Notes: generated by a model not told the origin, from the letters alone. A stretch of 64,000 nucleotides of DNA from Phallus indusiatus (GCA_027605045.1 JAQFWX010000057.1:124001-188000), one strand, 5' to 3'; shown: positions 39,659 through 51,576, counted from the first letter of the stretch. A program made the numbers and translations.

Positions 39659-41179
39659 CGAAGAGAAAGAAAAGAGAGAGGGGAGGGGGGAAAAACAAAA
39701 AGTGCACTGAAGAGGTGTAACGGAAAACACGGGCGGCAAATGTACCCGCGTTGTCTATTATGGTCTCACGTGGACTCCTTAATTATTACACGTAAGTCAG
39801 TCTGAGTCTCTCCCGAACTGCGAGTCAACAGTCGCAGTATCAACAATATAAAATAATACAAAGTTTGTCGCGTATTTGTTGTATTTTTTATATTTCTTTC
39901 GTCTGCGCAACGGTCTCAGTCTCAGTCCAGCCCAATGAGCATACGTAATGGCGCGGTTTCCCCATTTCCTCATCCGGCGTCCGGATGAAATCATGTACCA
40001 TCTGCCAATTCACACAGATCAAGAACACTTTACGCAGGATGGCATACCACAAGACACCATTTACCGTTTATCTGATTCTGACTTTGCTTTTGTTTTTTTT
40101 TTTTTTTTTTGAAGAATTGCTCAGGTTCACCGCTGAATACGCCGAGACGGGAACGCTTTCCAATTCCACTGAGTCAGCGCCGAGCTGATGGGTAATTATT
40201 AATGCATATGTTTATGAAGTATCTCAGTTCTAGTCTCTTCTTTCCATCGGATGGCATTCCCAGATATATCCATTTCATCGATTATGTATACTTGGGTCTC
40301 GGAATGAAGCATCGATGCTTCCGCCAAAATAGAAACCAAGAGACCTTAAATTCTGCCGCACACACTCGCACACCGGCAATGAATAGCCCAGCCAGTTTAG
40401 ATATCCACAGTCTGGTCATCGGACATCGGATGTACGTACGCACGCTTCAATTTCACATGTTTGCTTCTTAAGACCTAATACATACTAGAAAGGACGATGA
40501 TCGCCCGCAAGCCTAGTTTAAGGCGCGTAAACATTTTGCAAGTCAATACAGTTGTTTCCTTACTCTTGAATAATACCGCTTTGCCCCGCACCGTTATATA
40601 CCTTCTCCTTTTATTCTCTTAAAATCGCACCGCCAAAGGGCATTAATCTCCTCTTCATTTCATTCAAAGTCTGTGCTTCCTTCGATCGCGCCACTACTTA
40701 GCTGAGTCATAATACATAATCACCAAGTAGTGACGGTCATGAACTCTCGGATCCGAGTGGGGTGTAATTATAACTCGACCGGCACACAGCCTAGCAAAGG
40801 GAATTTATTTCAGAGAGAAGACTCATGTTGTCAGAACTCTTCTCTGCAAGCCTAAACATCGATGTTTGTGGAACATGTACAGCAAGGACGTGTTTCATTC
40901 TTGTACCCGGGCGCGTCTTGCGTCACAGGCTCGGACTCCGGAGTACACACGCCAAGTCTACTTCCACGTTTCCAAGACAGGTTTACTTATGCGCTAGACG
41001 TACATTGACTATATTGTAATTAGCCTAGCATGAGCTAGAATTTCATAGCAAAAGAACCCACGAAGGGTCAGCAGGGGTAAAGGCCTTCAGGATCACTGTC
41101 AAGTAATTTCAATTTCACCTAAAACGTAAACGCTACGCAGCAACCATTGACACGGTAGTTGGCACCTTGTACCATGATG
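39659..41179. other. Intergenic, 1.5 kb
   Basis: Promoter side of the ankyrin-CCCH gene, then AT-balanced sequence with a T run at 40092-40110. Several short open frames (40202-40471, 40825-41019) lack domains and introns. No RNA gene was recognised. Confidence 0.5.
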
Positions 41180-43136
41180 ACCCTCGGCTAGCCTCGGAAC
41201 CAGCCCTTGTTGATTACGTCACCTCCCTTTTGGGACAACCACAAATGGGAGTTCCTCATAACAAGGCCTGGTCCGGACCTCTTTGGCACCCCAGGCAACA
41301 CCCTGAGTGTGACTCGTCCGGGGTCTTTCAGATTAGTAATACAGCTCTTTGATTGTCTTTTGAAGGAAGCAACATGTATACAAATAACTTCGAACGAGGG
41401 ACTACGAAATGCGTGGTAGTGGCACTCGGCAAGAATTTCGGACTACCACCCCCGTACCAGAGTTCTAAATTTACTTTGTGTTAAAAAAAAACCGCCACAT
41501 CGGCAACCCTGACGCATCATTTTTCCGCCCCAGGCGCAGGATGAGCTAATCAGCACACCGAAATTTTCAGAAGTATTGACACTGAGCGAGTGGGCGGGCG
41601 GGTGTGGCTAACGCTCGACGGGAACTTTTCTTGTTGGCGGAATTCACACATCACACCTGTTTTGGCTATGTATATAAAATTTTTATTTCTCTTGCTTAAC
41701 TGTACATTAGAAACTATCTATGGTCGGTGTTACCAATGCTATCAATCACACCCCGTGAGCTTACTTTACAACTCATTGGCTACACACAAGCCCGTCAAAA
41801 AAAAAAAATACGGACAAAGCACGAAACGTGGGGATGGATTATGTATGAGGGAGAAGGGCGGGAATACATCTGGGGAGTGAGGGGGGGGGGAGGGGGTGGT
41901 TAAACTGCCTATGAAAAATGAAACAAAATATAAATATATTGAGAGAAACAGGTGCTTACTAGACATGCTAATCTCCAAAATTCAACCCAAGCCCGTTACT
42001 GCAGATTTTTCCAGCTACAGTATGACGCGACCGCCGCCTGCTGGCCAGGCCAAAAAACAGTCAGCTCGAGTCTGGCTAAAACGACCAAAAAAAACGCGTA
42101 CTAATCTGTCAACCCATTCAGTAAAAGTAATCCATGTTGAAGAAGTGCCGCCGTCGCCGTCGCCGCCAAAGGTGGACGCGTCGAGAAAGGTGGTGGTGGT
42201 TCAGAAAAAGGTTTGGCGCTTGCGATTTGATCACGTGCTTCCACTTGCGTCGCTTGTACCGCGTACATAGTTGCCCACAACCCCCGCCCTAATTAGGCGC
42301 ACACGGGGGGCGGGGGCCGGCGAAAAATAAAATAAAATAATATCCTGAGTGGTACTCGATTATATAATAGCTACCTACCGAGGAGTTCGGAGTTGGGAGT
42401 ACCACTCATCTAGTATAGACCCAACTTGGAACACTTTAAAATTAAATAACATCTAGGCTTACTACCATGAGAATTCATTTTTCTCCATCAACAGTCAGAA
42501 TTCAGAGGGCAAAGCAGGATAACTTTCAAACACACGATTTTCTCGCGTTGATTACGTACTCCAGATTAGATTCCACGACTTGCGATTACTACTTTTGCCT
42601 GGTGTGCAACTTATTTCTCCGGTTCTTTGCTTTGCGATTTTATACCCCAGAAATAAACTGATACATGTACCTCAAGAAGATACGTTCTTTATTAACAGTA
42701 AATCTGTCCAACAATTGTGGAAACCCGCCATATTCAAAACTTTCTCATGTATTACTAATTCAAAAGACCCCGAACAAGTGACATTCAGGGTGTTGCCTGG
42801 GGTGCCAAAGAGGTCCGGACCAGGCCTTGTTATGAGGAACTTGTTAGGGCGACTCAGGGCACACACCTAGAGGGCAGGAAACCTAAGATCTATTGATGAA
42901 CGACGACTAACTACTCACCTAGAGGGCAGGAAACCTAAGAGAACAAGCTTAGGGATCCCCCTCTAGGGCTACGCTACATATACTACGTGGAAGCGCTCGG
43001 GGACAATAGATGAGTATTGCCACGGGATCCGAGGCGATAAAAGGGAGTTCGAAGAGGTTCGGAGAATTCGATCGGAGTTCGAATTCGAAGAGATCGAAAG
43101 GAATAGATAATAGAGAACGAGAAATGACCGAACTAT

Positions 43137-43749
43137 TGTAACGTTTCGTTACAGTTTACGATTAGCCCGGTTCTTACGGACTCACAACAAACAGTATAAA
43201 GCTGTATATTTGCAAGTGCAGGTAAGAAAGGCTGCCGGTGTCACGGTACGCTAGCGCCTCGCTCGATTATTCGATCTTTTCGATTTCTTTCGGTTTCATT
43301 TCGCACTTCGATTTCCTTCACTTTCCGTATCTTACCGTTTCCACTATTTTTGTCGTTTTCTCGATTTCTTCGATTTACTCCGATTTCTGTTTCTATCTCC
43401 TCGGATCCCATGGGGATCAGTCGGGCGCCTCGTACTCTGTATTTATATGCGTTTTCCCTAGAGGGGGATACCTAAGCTTGTTCTCTTAGGTTTTCCCTCC
43501 TCTAGGTGAGTAGTTAGTTGCTGCCCCGCAATAGATCTTAGGTTTTCCCTCCTCTAGGTGTGTGCCCTGAGTCGCCCTAACAGCCGGCGCCTTTACCGTT
43601 ATGCGGTATTTACTGGTGTGACGGCGCCTATGTACATTACATAATACTAGGTACTTGTGCAGGCGACGATCGTCTGCATGCAATTGTATATATATACGAA
43701 TATGTACTATGGTTAATAGTAGTCCGCTGCTCATAGCGGAACCGTTACA
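43137..43749 (+). mobile_element. Solo LTR, family C copy 1, split by family A copy 1
   Basis: Starts TGTAACGTTTCGTTAC and ends CGGAACCGTTACA, with 5-bp duplication ACTAT at 43132-43136 and 43750-43754. Without its nested guest it is about 264 bp, the same length as the second family C copy at 45495-45758. Confidence 0.88.
43239..43582 (+). mobile_element. Solo LTR, family A copy 1
   Basis: 344 bp, TGTCACGGTACGCTAGCG to GAGTCGCCCTAACA, flanked by GCCGG (43234-43238 and 43583-43587). Inserted into the family C LTR. Contains two copies of a CTTAGGTTTTCCCTCCTCTAGGTG-type block, here about 24 bases, near its end. Confidence 0.9.
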
Positions 43750-43857
43750 ACTATAGTTCGAGTTCTTGGAACCCAAACTCGAAGTCTCGGAAAGGAATCA
43801 GAAGGGAGAAAAGAACATCAGAACACAAGGAAATGAAGAAATAATGACACGGAAGAC

Positions 43858-44600
43858 TGTCAGGGTACGCTACCGCCGTCTCTCATTTTCTTATTTATTA
43901 TCATCGGCATCGTTTCCTTTCTATTCTATTTATCATTTCCATATTTTACTTTCACTCTCCGTTTCCTTGTTCTGTCTCTATTTCACTTTCTCTACTCGCG
44001 CGCTCGTACCCGGCGTGATGCCCGTGACATCACGTCGCTTAGGTTCGGCTTGGGCGCCTGGCACTTAGCTGTGTCAGGGCCGCACGCCGTGTCGTCGTTT
44101 TATGTATATAGTAGCTGTACCTAGAGTGAGGGTCCCTAAGCTTGTTCTCTTAGGATCCCCTCCCTCTAGGTGAGTAGTTAGTGTTACGGTACGCTAGCGC
44201 CTTGCCCTATTATTCGATTTCTTCGATTTCTTTCGATTTCATTTCGCACTTCGATTCCCATCATTTCCCGTATTTGTCATTTCCACTATTTTCATCGTTT
44301 TCTCGATCTCTCGATCTTTTCGATTTCTTTCGATTTCTGTCTGTATCTCCTCGGATCCCATGGGGATCAGTCGGGCGCCTCATATCCTGTACTTATATGC
44401 GATTTCCCTAGAGGGGGATACCTAAGCTTGTTCTCTTAGGTTTTCCCTCCTCTAGGTGAGTAGTTAGTCGTTGTCCCCCAATAGATCTTAGGTTTTCCCT
44501 CCTCTAGGTGTGTGCCCTGAGTCGCCCTAACAGTTAGTTTCCCTTCCAATATATTCTCTTAGGATCCCCTCCCTCTAGTGTGAGCTGAGTAGCCCTAACA
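43858..44600 (+). mobile_element. Solo LTR, family B copy 1, split by family A copy 2
   Basis: Starts TGTCAGGGTACGCTACCG and ends GAGTAGCCCTAACA; 5-bp duplication AAGAC at 43853-43857 and 44601-44605. Net length without its guest is about 387 bp, near that of family B copy 2 (397 bp). Confidence 0.9.
44182..44532 (+). mobile_element. Solo LTR, family A copy 2
   Basis: 351 bp, TGTTACGGTACGCTAGCG to GTCGCCCTAACA, flanked by GTTAG (44177-44181 and 44533-44537). Very similar to copy 1 over its full length, so both are recent. Confidence 0.9.
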
Positions 44601-44628
44601 AAGACATGAAGCTAGTGTACCCTGACAG

Positions 44629-45025
44629 TGTCAGGGTACGCTACCGCGTCCCCTCATTTTTCCTTATTTATTATTATCGGTATATATCTACTTCTGTCTT
44701 ATTTATATTTCCCGTGCATTACCTCTACCTTCCGTTTATTCTCTCCGTCCATATTTCACCTTCTCTACTCGCGCACGTTGCGCGCTCGTACCCGGCGTGA
44801 TGCCCGTGACATCACGTCGCTTAGGCTCGGCTTGGGCGCCTGGCACTTAGCTGTGTCAGGGCCGCACGCCGTGTCGTCGTTTTATGTATATAGTAGCTGT
44901 ACCTAGAGTGAGGGTCCCTAAGCTTGTTCTCTTAGGATCCCCTCCCTCTAGGTGAGTAGTATAGTTATCTTCCAATATATTACTTAGGATCCCCTCCCTC
45001 TAGTGTGAGCTGAGTAGCCCTAACA
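44629..45025 (+). mobile_element. Solo LTR, family B copy 2
   Basis: 397 bp, TGTCAGGGTACGCTACCG to AGTAGCCCTAACA, flanked by GACAG (44624-44628 and 45026-45030). It landed exactly at the right border of family A copy 3, splitting that copy's end and target duplication. Confidence 0.9.
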
Positions 45026-45104
45026 GACAGAACTCCCATTTGTGGTTGTCCCAAAAGGGAGGTGACGTAATCAACAAGGGCTGGTTCCGAGGCTAACCCT
45101 CGGC

Positions 45105-45494
45105 CGCCTCAGTTAGTTTGGTTTGGCTTTTCCAAATCAGATTGTTAAACTTATTTTGGTCGTAGATCCCTGAACACTGTGTTTCCCACATTGGAGTTGA
45201 CTCATTCAAAACAGCTCACATGGCTCGAGCATAAACACATCCAACATACCTATATCCCATTCAACATTGACACTCTGAGTTTTCAAACGCGTGATGCGAG
45301 TTGCCGACCAATCGTCTAGAATTCCGTCTTGTTCAAAACAAATGCGACGAGTTTGCATACATATGTGTCGCAATCAATACATATGCCGCTGATCGGCGCA
45401 GTTTTCAATATAAATTGCGGATTGTTTTGTTATTTAATCCCTGCGCGCCGCTGGGATGGATACTCATAGCCACTGCGTGCCCCTGGCGCCCCTA
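45105..45494. other. Spacer between MULE and LTR C copy 2
   Basis: Single-copy-looking sequence; a chance frame at 45301-45525 runs into the LTR. No gene seen. Confidence 0.5.
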
Positions 45495-45758
45495 TGTAAT
45501 GGTTGCGCTAGTAGCAGCGGATTAGTATTAGACAAAGTATATACTTGTACATGCATCGCTATATATGCAGACGATCCATGTCTGCTTAAGTACGTAGTAT
45601 TATGTAAAGTACATAGGCGCCATCACACCTGTAAATACCGCGTAACGGTAAAGGCGCCGGCAGCCTTTCTTACCTGCACTTGCAAATATACAGCTTTATA
45701 CTGTTAACTGTAAGGCCGTAAGAATCGGGCTACTTGTAAACTGTAACGAAACGTTACA
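45495..45758 (-). mobile_element. Solo LTR, family C copy 2 (reverse)
   Basis: 264 bp, the reverse complement of the family C LTR at 43137-43749, flanked by CCCTA at 45490-45494 and 45759-45763. It stands alone 125 bases beyond the stop of the P450 gene and is not nested. Confidence 0.9.
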
Positions 45759-45883
45759 CCCTATCAGTAGCTGTCCAAGTTCCCATGCCACTTTCAAGAG
45801 TATACGAATGGGTTCATATTACCAAAACAGACACAAATAAATAATCATCTGGAATACCATATTACGGGAATGTTTACACCTGC

Positions 45884-48061
45884 CTATACGACTTCTTCGC
45901 GTTTACGAAAAAGCAAAACGTCTTGAGCATTGGCAACGTAATCCACTGTACCGTATCCACCAGTCGGTGGATGAGCAGGATCAAGTTTGAAATCATACGT
46001 CATGAGTATATGACTAATTGCGGTTTTAAGCAAATTAGCAGCGAAAAATCGACCAGGACTAATAGACGTATAAAAATAAATTCAACTCCTAATAAGCAGT
46101 GGTGAATAACAAGAGACTTACCAAGCATGTTCACCTATCCCGAACAATAGATAATCATTGGAAAGCGTCGTGAGCTTGGACGTTGCACTCGTCAAAGTCG
46201 ACTTTGATTCAAGATTTCTTTCTTCCTCTTCAGGATTATCTGTATTATTGGATTTGCAAAACCTGAATCCATCGAAAGTCTCTGCTTGCGGGAAAACTTC
46301 GTCGTCCATGTGTCGAGGCAACGATACAACTGTCAACAAGGAATTCTTCGGCACTCGTACCCCAGTAGAGAAAACGTAATCGACTGTCGCTAGACGTGGG
46401 CTAGTCACTGGGAAAGAGTCAGATTAGTATAATCAAAACTAAAATGGTTTTATCGACTTACGAACAGCAGGTGGATAATGCCGCAAGGTTTCCATGATAA
46501 AGCTATCCAGCTTTCGCATACGGCCCGTAGATACTTTACTCCATCCATGATATCCTACAACTGACTCTATTTCTTGCCGTAAAGGTTCAATGTATTCTGG
46601 ATGGGAGGCGAGAGCGAATAAAATCAAATATAAAGACTTTGGGGTTTTAATTAGTACAGTCACATTCAACGGTGATACCAAACACATACCAGAGAAGATG
46701 TAACAACCGCAGCTGCATTCAAATGGAGCAAACACAACACCAAATGTCGTACATTGCGGTCTTCATCTTCAACGAGATCAATGAACCATGAAAGAACGTC
46801 TTCCTATAGATGCAATGTTCATTATCGTGACAAATTGGGGAAGAAAAGAAAAATATACTTCTTTATCAGGATAATCTGGACCATACTTTTCAAATTTCTG
46901 AATTCTGTCTTCAATAGTACTTGAGAGATAACGGGTTGCAGTTTTGACAGAAGCCGGAACGCTCGTCAAAAAAGGAGCGAGGACGCTATCGTCAAAATTA
47001 ACATCTTTGGTGGCATAGTATCACATCTCGTAACTTACGGTTTGAGAAAATTGGGGAGAAATCGCAACGTTATGCCACCTTCACTGGCAGTTTTGGCGAA
47101 GTCTACCACCACTTTCAGATATCCTGGGTCTCTATCTAAAGTAATTGGTTATTGAGAGGACACGACCAATCAGAATCAGGAGAGGCTTGCAAATGGAATG
47201 ATCGTTGACATATGACCGATTAGCAGCTCGACCACCGATTATCTTGCAAACTGGATGAATCTTTACAGGTTTCCAATTCGCGTCTTATCATATTTGGATT
47301 ACAATATGTTGACTTCAATAAGTCGTAAAACGTACCGGTTGGAAGTAATTCGTTGCATGTTAATATGATTTCTTCACGGGTATTGTCAAAAAAGGTCCCA
47401 ATATTGCGAGTTAACTTTGTGCGAATAATCGGCTGATGATACGGCTTGTCGAAAATTTCTGCGCCGAAAGTATAATTGCCTGATGTAACCTAAGAATAAC
47501 GTTTTTTTTTCATCGATTATCCGCCACACGTCGCGTGAAACTCTAACCTGTCTCATAGCCTCGCCTGCAGAGAGCTCTTCTCCTCTTTTGCTGCGTAACT
47601 CTTCGATGTAATTTTTCCCGGCAACTACGATGAGCCATCCAATAGGAGTCGGAACCCGGAATATTCCTTCTTTGCTATACTGTGTCTGATTTAGCCAATA
47701 AGCACTTTCTGTGTAAGTTTGCACCCACCTTTTTATACCCATCTGAGATGAACGCTCTAGCTCGGGACATGAATAGAAAGCCATCAACGTATGACCACAG
47801 TGTAGTAGAGTTTGGAGCTTTCGGAATATCCTCCTGTAAAAAATCGGGCAGTGAGAAATCAGGTAAGAACCCAATCAAACGAATCTCACCAGAGGATCAC
47901 GAGTTCGAAATGACGCAACAGTCAGCGCAACAAGAGCGACCGCTCCTAACTTTACAGATGAGGGATAGGCTTGCCATATCTCTAAGATATTGTTGTATCA
48001 AGTATTGTTACTTTCAATGATATAAATAGCGACACAAACCAGCACCGAAATCCAGAGCCAT
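45884..48061 (-). CDS. Cytochrome P450 monooxygenase (ent-kaurene-oxidase/GA14-synthase-like)
   Basis: Start MALDFGAEIWQAYPSSVKLG with one N-terminal helix (KLGAVALVALTVASF), then EDIPKAPNSTTLWSYVDGF, YSKEGIFRVPTPIGWLIVV, VTSGNYTFGAEIFDKPYH, a region matching the I-helix (LHLNAAAVVTSS), the ExxR helix MRKLDSFIMETLRHYPPAVR, PERF-like FDGFRF, and the haem motif FGIGEHACPGRFFAANLLK. The haem Cys codon TGT is split by the intron at about 46078-46124; reading without splicing would hide it. The C-terminus ends LLFRKREEVV, stop 45884-45886. About ten introns, no lesion found. The enzyme should sit on the ER membrane and oxidise a small molecule, possibly a terpenoid. It diverges from a methyltransferase-like gene array 432 bases away. 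Confidence 0.88.
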
Positions 48062-48493
48062 GTTAAGAATTGTGTGATGTTAGAAGTTCAAGCTGTTGGA
48101 TGGGTTGGATGGCGTGTTCTGCGTGTCTGTGTAGCGAAGTTTGAAGCTTGAAGGGACAGCATTGGCCGGCCATCTCGGTCTTGTCAATCAATTCGATTCT
48201 CACGCTCATAAAGTAAAAAAAGATAAAGTCAAATGGTGTGCATGTATCGTACGAAAGTAATTTGAATTTACGAAACTTGAAGCTTGAATGAGAAGTTGAG
48301 ATTATATCTCAAGTCTACACATGCGAATCAGGAGTAGCGGGTTTGAGAGAGTCGGCATTGAGAACCGGCCATTATGCCGAAGGCGGTGCCGACACTCCGA
48401 AATGCTTCTACTCTCCGAACTACCCACCGCGAACTTGCACAAATTCACAGCTACAAAAATGCCAATCTTTTCACCCCCACGAGATAAGCAGGC
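48062..48493. promoter_or_regulatory. Shared divergent promoter, P450 / methyltransferase 1
   Basis: 432 bases between two divergent start codons. Just before the right start it carries GATAAGCAGGC, repeated before copy 2 (GATAAGCAATC) and copy 3 (GATAAGCAGCCC). A GCCGGCCAT-type palindrome occurs at about 48163-48172. Co-regulation of the pair is plausible but not shown. Confidence 0.45.
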
Positions 48494-49618
48494 ATGGTTC
48501 AAAAACTCCCAGACGCTGAGTATAACATTACTCCCGAAGAGGCCAAGTTGTTGAAACGCGTAATTGGAGGGATTCAAGATGATGAAGAGCTTAAGCAACA
48601 TTTGATACAAATCCGCTCTGAAGCATACGCGGTACTCTATTCCGCTTTCAAGCCTCCTCATCGTTGACTTGATCCCTTACAGGTACAAACTTATGGCTGT
48701 ATAAATGTCTTTGAATTTGCGAGGTGACGTAGGATTGGGGCGCTGGATCTTACGATAGAAGTTTTGACTCTGGAGTCAGGCTTAGAATCTCTAAACACCC
48801 TGCGTACCAACATGTTCTCAAACTCGGTCAAGAACGCAAGAATGCGATTTTCTTAGATCTTCCATGCTGCGGTATGTTTAGGTTCTTTGACATACTGATC
48901 CGACCTAATTACTACCCATAGTCGGAGGTGACTCTCGAATGGTTGTTGCAGATGGCTATCCTAGAGAAAATGTCATAACCTCTGATATAGTTGCCGGTAA
49001 GACTTCAGCGGGGTCTAAACATTCATCCCCGTTTATCTCTTCACCTTTTTCTCAGGTTACTGGACCGTTGGTCATAAGCTCTTCAAGACGACACAGGAGA
49101 CGTATCCTGTCCCGTTCCTCAACGGCGACATTTTCGACCCAAACTTCCTTCAGCCTGGCGTACCTGCTCTTTCCACGGCTTCGGAGGTCATAGATTCACC
49201 TCCTCCACTTGGATCTTTACGCTCTTTGACGCCGTTGCAACATCACGTCTCTGTCATTTTCTCGTCTCTATTTTTCCATCTGTTTGATGAAGACAAGCAA
49301 CGTCAACTGGCTCATCTATTTGCTTCCTTACTCTCTCCTCTTCCTGGCTCTATTATTTTTGGTTTTCACGTCGGTGCATCCGACACCGAAGAAGATAAAC
49401 TTGGCAGAATGCGGTTCACAAGTAACCTGAAGCCTGCGTTCGCCCATTCGCCCACTACTTGGAGAGAGCTTTGGACTGGCAAAGATGGTCCTTTTAAGCC
49501 CGAACAAGTCGCCTTGGAAGTTGAAATAGACAAAGCCAGAAGGGCTATGATTCATAAAGGTGTTTCCCTAGATGCTTATCAAGGCTATTTCCATACGTGG
49601 AGTGTAATAAGGATATAA
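48494..49618 (+). CDS. Methyltransferase-like protein, tandem copy 1
   Basis: Start MVQKLPDAEYNITPEEAKLL. Three introns in the first half (near 48632-48681, 48722-48756, 48875-48920) and one near 48995-49056 lead to a long last exon. Blocks follow a fungal family of class I SAM-dependent methyltransferases found in metabolite clusters: IRSEAYA, GVRLRISKHPAYQHVLKLGQERKNAIFLDLPCCVGGDSR (the SAM-loop region), NVITSDIVA, WTVGHKLFKTT, FLNGDIFDPNFL, LTPLQHHVSVIFSSLFFHLF, LAHLFASLLSPLPGSIIFG, HSPTTWRELWTGKDG and end HTWSVIRI. The usual Asp-Ile/Leu-Gly-Cys-Cys loop has Pro instead of Gly (LPCC), so activity is uncertain. Probably cytosolic; substrate unknown. Neighbour P450 suggests a shared pathway. 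Confidence 0.8.
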
Positions 49619-49973
49619 CCCATGTGGTGCAGATGAGTAGTATATGTATGACTAGTTCCGACGACTTGATACGTACTCCCGATCTCAGTTCATGCGTGCC
49701 AGACACGGCCAATAAATGTTTCGCCTGTGAATATCAGTAACATGGTGCACGATTGGCTGAGATTCCAAAAAAAAGTTTGATTGTAATGTTTATCTGTCCC
49801 CTCATGACATCTACTGACCGCTTGTTCTGGAAGGATAACGTCAGCATTAAAAGCCGGCAATTCCGCCGAGTTTAATGCCGAGACTCCTGCAAACTGGCCC
49901 CGGCACAAACTTAAACTCGCATCTACAAAATGCTATCTAAATCTTCTATTCTTTCGCCACACGATAAGCAATC
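49619..49973. other. Spacer between methyltransferase copies 1 and 2
   Basis: The last 120 bases resemble the leader before copy 1 (CCGGC, ATTCCGCCGA, GCATCTACAAAATGC, CGCCACACGATAAGCA), so the duplication unit includes the promoter. No other gene. Confidence 0.55.
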
Positions 49974-51101
49974 ATGGATAAAGAGCCAGATGCAGAGTAC
50001 AACATCACATCCGAAGAGGCCAGCTTGTTGAAACGTGTAATTGGAGGAATTCAAGACGATGAAGAGCTAAAACAGCACTTAATAGAGATCCGCTCTGAAG
50101 CTTACGCCGTATGTTTCTGTACCTTACTCTAACTCTTTCCTCATATTTCTTATACCTTGTATAGGCACAGCCTTACGTTTGCATAAACAGGTTTGATTTT
50201 GCAAGGTAACTTGGGACTGAGGTCCTGGTGTCTTTGCATAGAAGTTTTGACTTCGGGGTTAGGCTCAGAATCTATAAACAGCCTATGTATCAATATGTTC
50301 TCAAACTTGGACAGGAGCGCAAGAATGCAATTTTTCTCGACCTTCCATGTTGCGGTGTGTAATCAAATTCCTCAGTTACACACTCATCTGATCTACTCCA
50401 CTTCCCATAGTCGGAGGCGACTCTCGAGTGGCTGTTGCAGACGGTTATCCTAGGGAAAATGTGATAGCCTCTGATATAGTTGCCAGTATGTTTTGACGGC
50501 GCGGAGGAAAGAAGATTCCTGACATGCATTTCTTCACTTAGATTACTGGACTATTGGTCATAAACTCTTCAAAACGACACAGGAGACATATCCTGTCCCA
50601 TTTCTGCACGGCGACATATTCGACGCAAATTTTCTACAGCCTGGAGTACCTGCTCTTTCTACAGCTTCGGAAATCACCGACTCTCCTCCTCCGCTTGCAT
50701 CTTTAAGCTCCTTGACGCCTTTGCAGCACCACGTCTCCGTTATCTATACTGCTCTGTTTTTCCATTTGTTCGATGAAAATAAGCAACGTCAACTGGCTCA
50801 TCTATTTGCTTCCTTACTTTCTCCCCTTCCTGGCTCTATTATTTTTGGTTTTCATGTCGGTGCTTCCGATGCCGAAGAAGAGAAATCCGGCAGGATGCGA
50901 TTTACGAGTCACGGGGATCCTGCGTTTGCTCACTCTCCCACCACTTGGAGAGAGCTTTGGACCGGCAAGGATGGTCCTTTTAAGCCTGAACAGGTTGCAA
51001 TAGAAGTTGAAATAGGCCAAATTAGAAGGCCTAATTTCTTCAAAGGTGATCCAGACGCTTATAGAGGCTTTACCCATACATGGAGTATCATGAGGATTTG
51101 A
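49974..51101 (+). CDS. Methyltransferase-like protein, tandem copy 2
   Basis: Start MDKEPDAEYNITSEEASLL. Exon plan equals copy 1, with a 36-base intron after FDFAR near 50204. Conserved blocks: GVRLRIYKQPMYQYVLKLG, FLDLPCCVGGDSRVAVADGY, ENVIASDIVA, WTIGHKLFKTTQETYPVPF, LTPLQHHVSVIYTALFFHLF, FASLLSPLPGSIIFGFHVG and TTWRELWTGKDGPFKPEQV, ending THTWSIMRI at 51101. It is the closest relative of copy 1 and shares its LPCC loop. All introns have GT-AG borders and no frame break is seen. Function as for copy 1: a probable small-molecule methyltransferase with a substituted SAM loop. Confidence 0.8.
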
Positions 51102-51576
51102 TTCACGTGATGTGGCCGAGAAGGATGAGGGTATAAAGAACTAAATTTTCGATACGTGCTGCAAATTTCGAATCATCGCTTAATTGTATGAATATCTGGT
51201 TTGGTTGTGAGTATCAATAGACTTGTTTGAGAACGGCTTCAGGGAGATTTGAATCATTTGATTCCAAAATGCCTGCAGGTCCGTTCCTCAGTTATGGCAT
51301 TGTTAATATGTGACCACTCGTCTCGCAAGGATTTTGATCTGCTCTTAATTTGGCGTCTTCCATAGACGTGCCTCACAAGAAATATTTTTAGATCTGCTCA
51401 AAACAGGCAGTCGTAAATCTGGCTTTCTCTCATCCTCGTGCACCATCGCCCTTAAAATAGGTGCCGTTCACCTCCGGCCGAGTTACTTAAAATGTCGAAA
51501 TATCTCTTTTCCCATAGTCATGTTTAAAAGGCTGGACAAGGGCCATTTTGGCTGACCCTTTTAAGATAAGCAGCCC
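51102..51576. other. Spacer between methyltransferase copies 2 and 3
   Basis: No gene recognised. Resembles the other leaders only in the last bases (GATAAGCAGCCC before the ATG), in line with an older duplication. Confidence 0.5.

Larger units (their letters stand above)
42842..44627 (-). mobile_element. Solo LTR, family A copy 3 (reverse), split by two LTRs
   Basis: Begins TGTTAGGGCGACTCAGGG and ends ACCCTGACA, the reverse of the family A pattern (TGT...CGCCCTAACA). The 5-bp duplication GAACT is at 42837-42841, and its partner is 45030-45034 once the later family B insertion at 44629-45025 is removed. Two later LTRs (43137-43749, 43858-44600) interrupt it; net length is about 420 bp. Confidence 0.8.
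41189..45095. mobile_element. Mutator-like (MULE) non-autonomous element, split by nested LTRs
   Basis: Starts TAGCCTCGGAACCAGCCC and ends with its complement, flanked by the perfect 9-bp duplication ACCCTCGGC at 41180-41188 and 45096-45104. The inverted repeats are about 155 bp: left 41189-41345, right 45031-45095 continued in 42745-42841, the break being the insertion site of a solo LTR. Long TIRs plus 9-bp duplication are the Mutator hallmark. The inner 1.4 kb (41346-42744) has no transposase; a plus-strand frame at 41896-42270 rich in Lys and Pro is unexplained, and a G run lies at 41880-41892. Net length without LTRs is about 1.7 kb. Confidence 0.85.

Noticed and set aside
42866..45020. 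Regularly spaced CTTAGG...CTCTAGGTGAG repeats that look array-like
   Set aside because: Each lies inside an LTR with TG...CA-type ends and its own 5-bp duplication; spacers are not unique and no cas-like gene exists.
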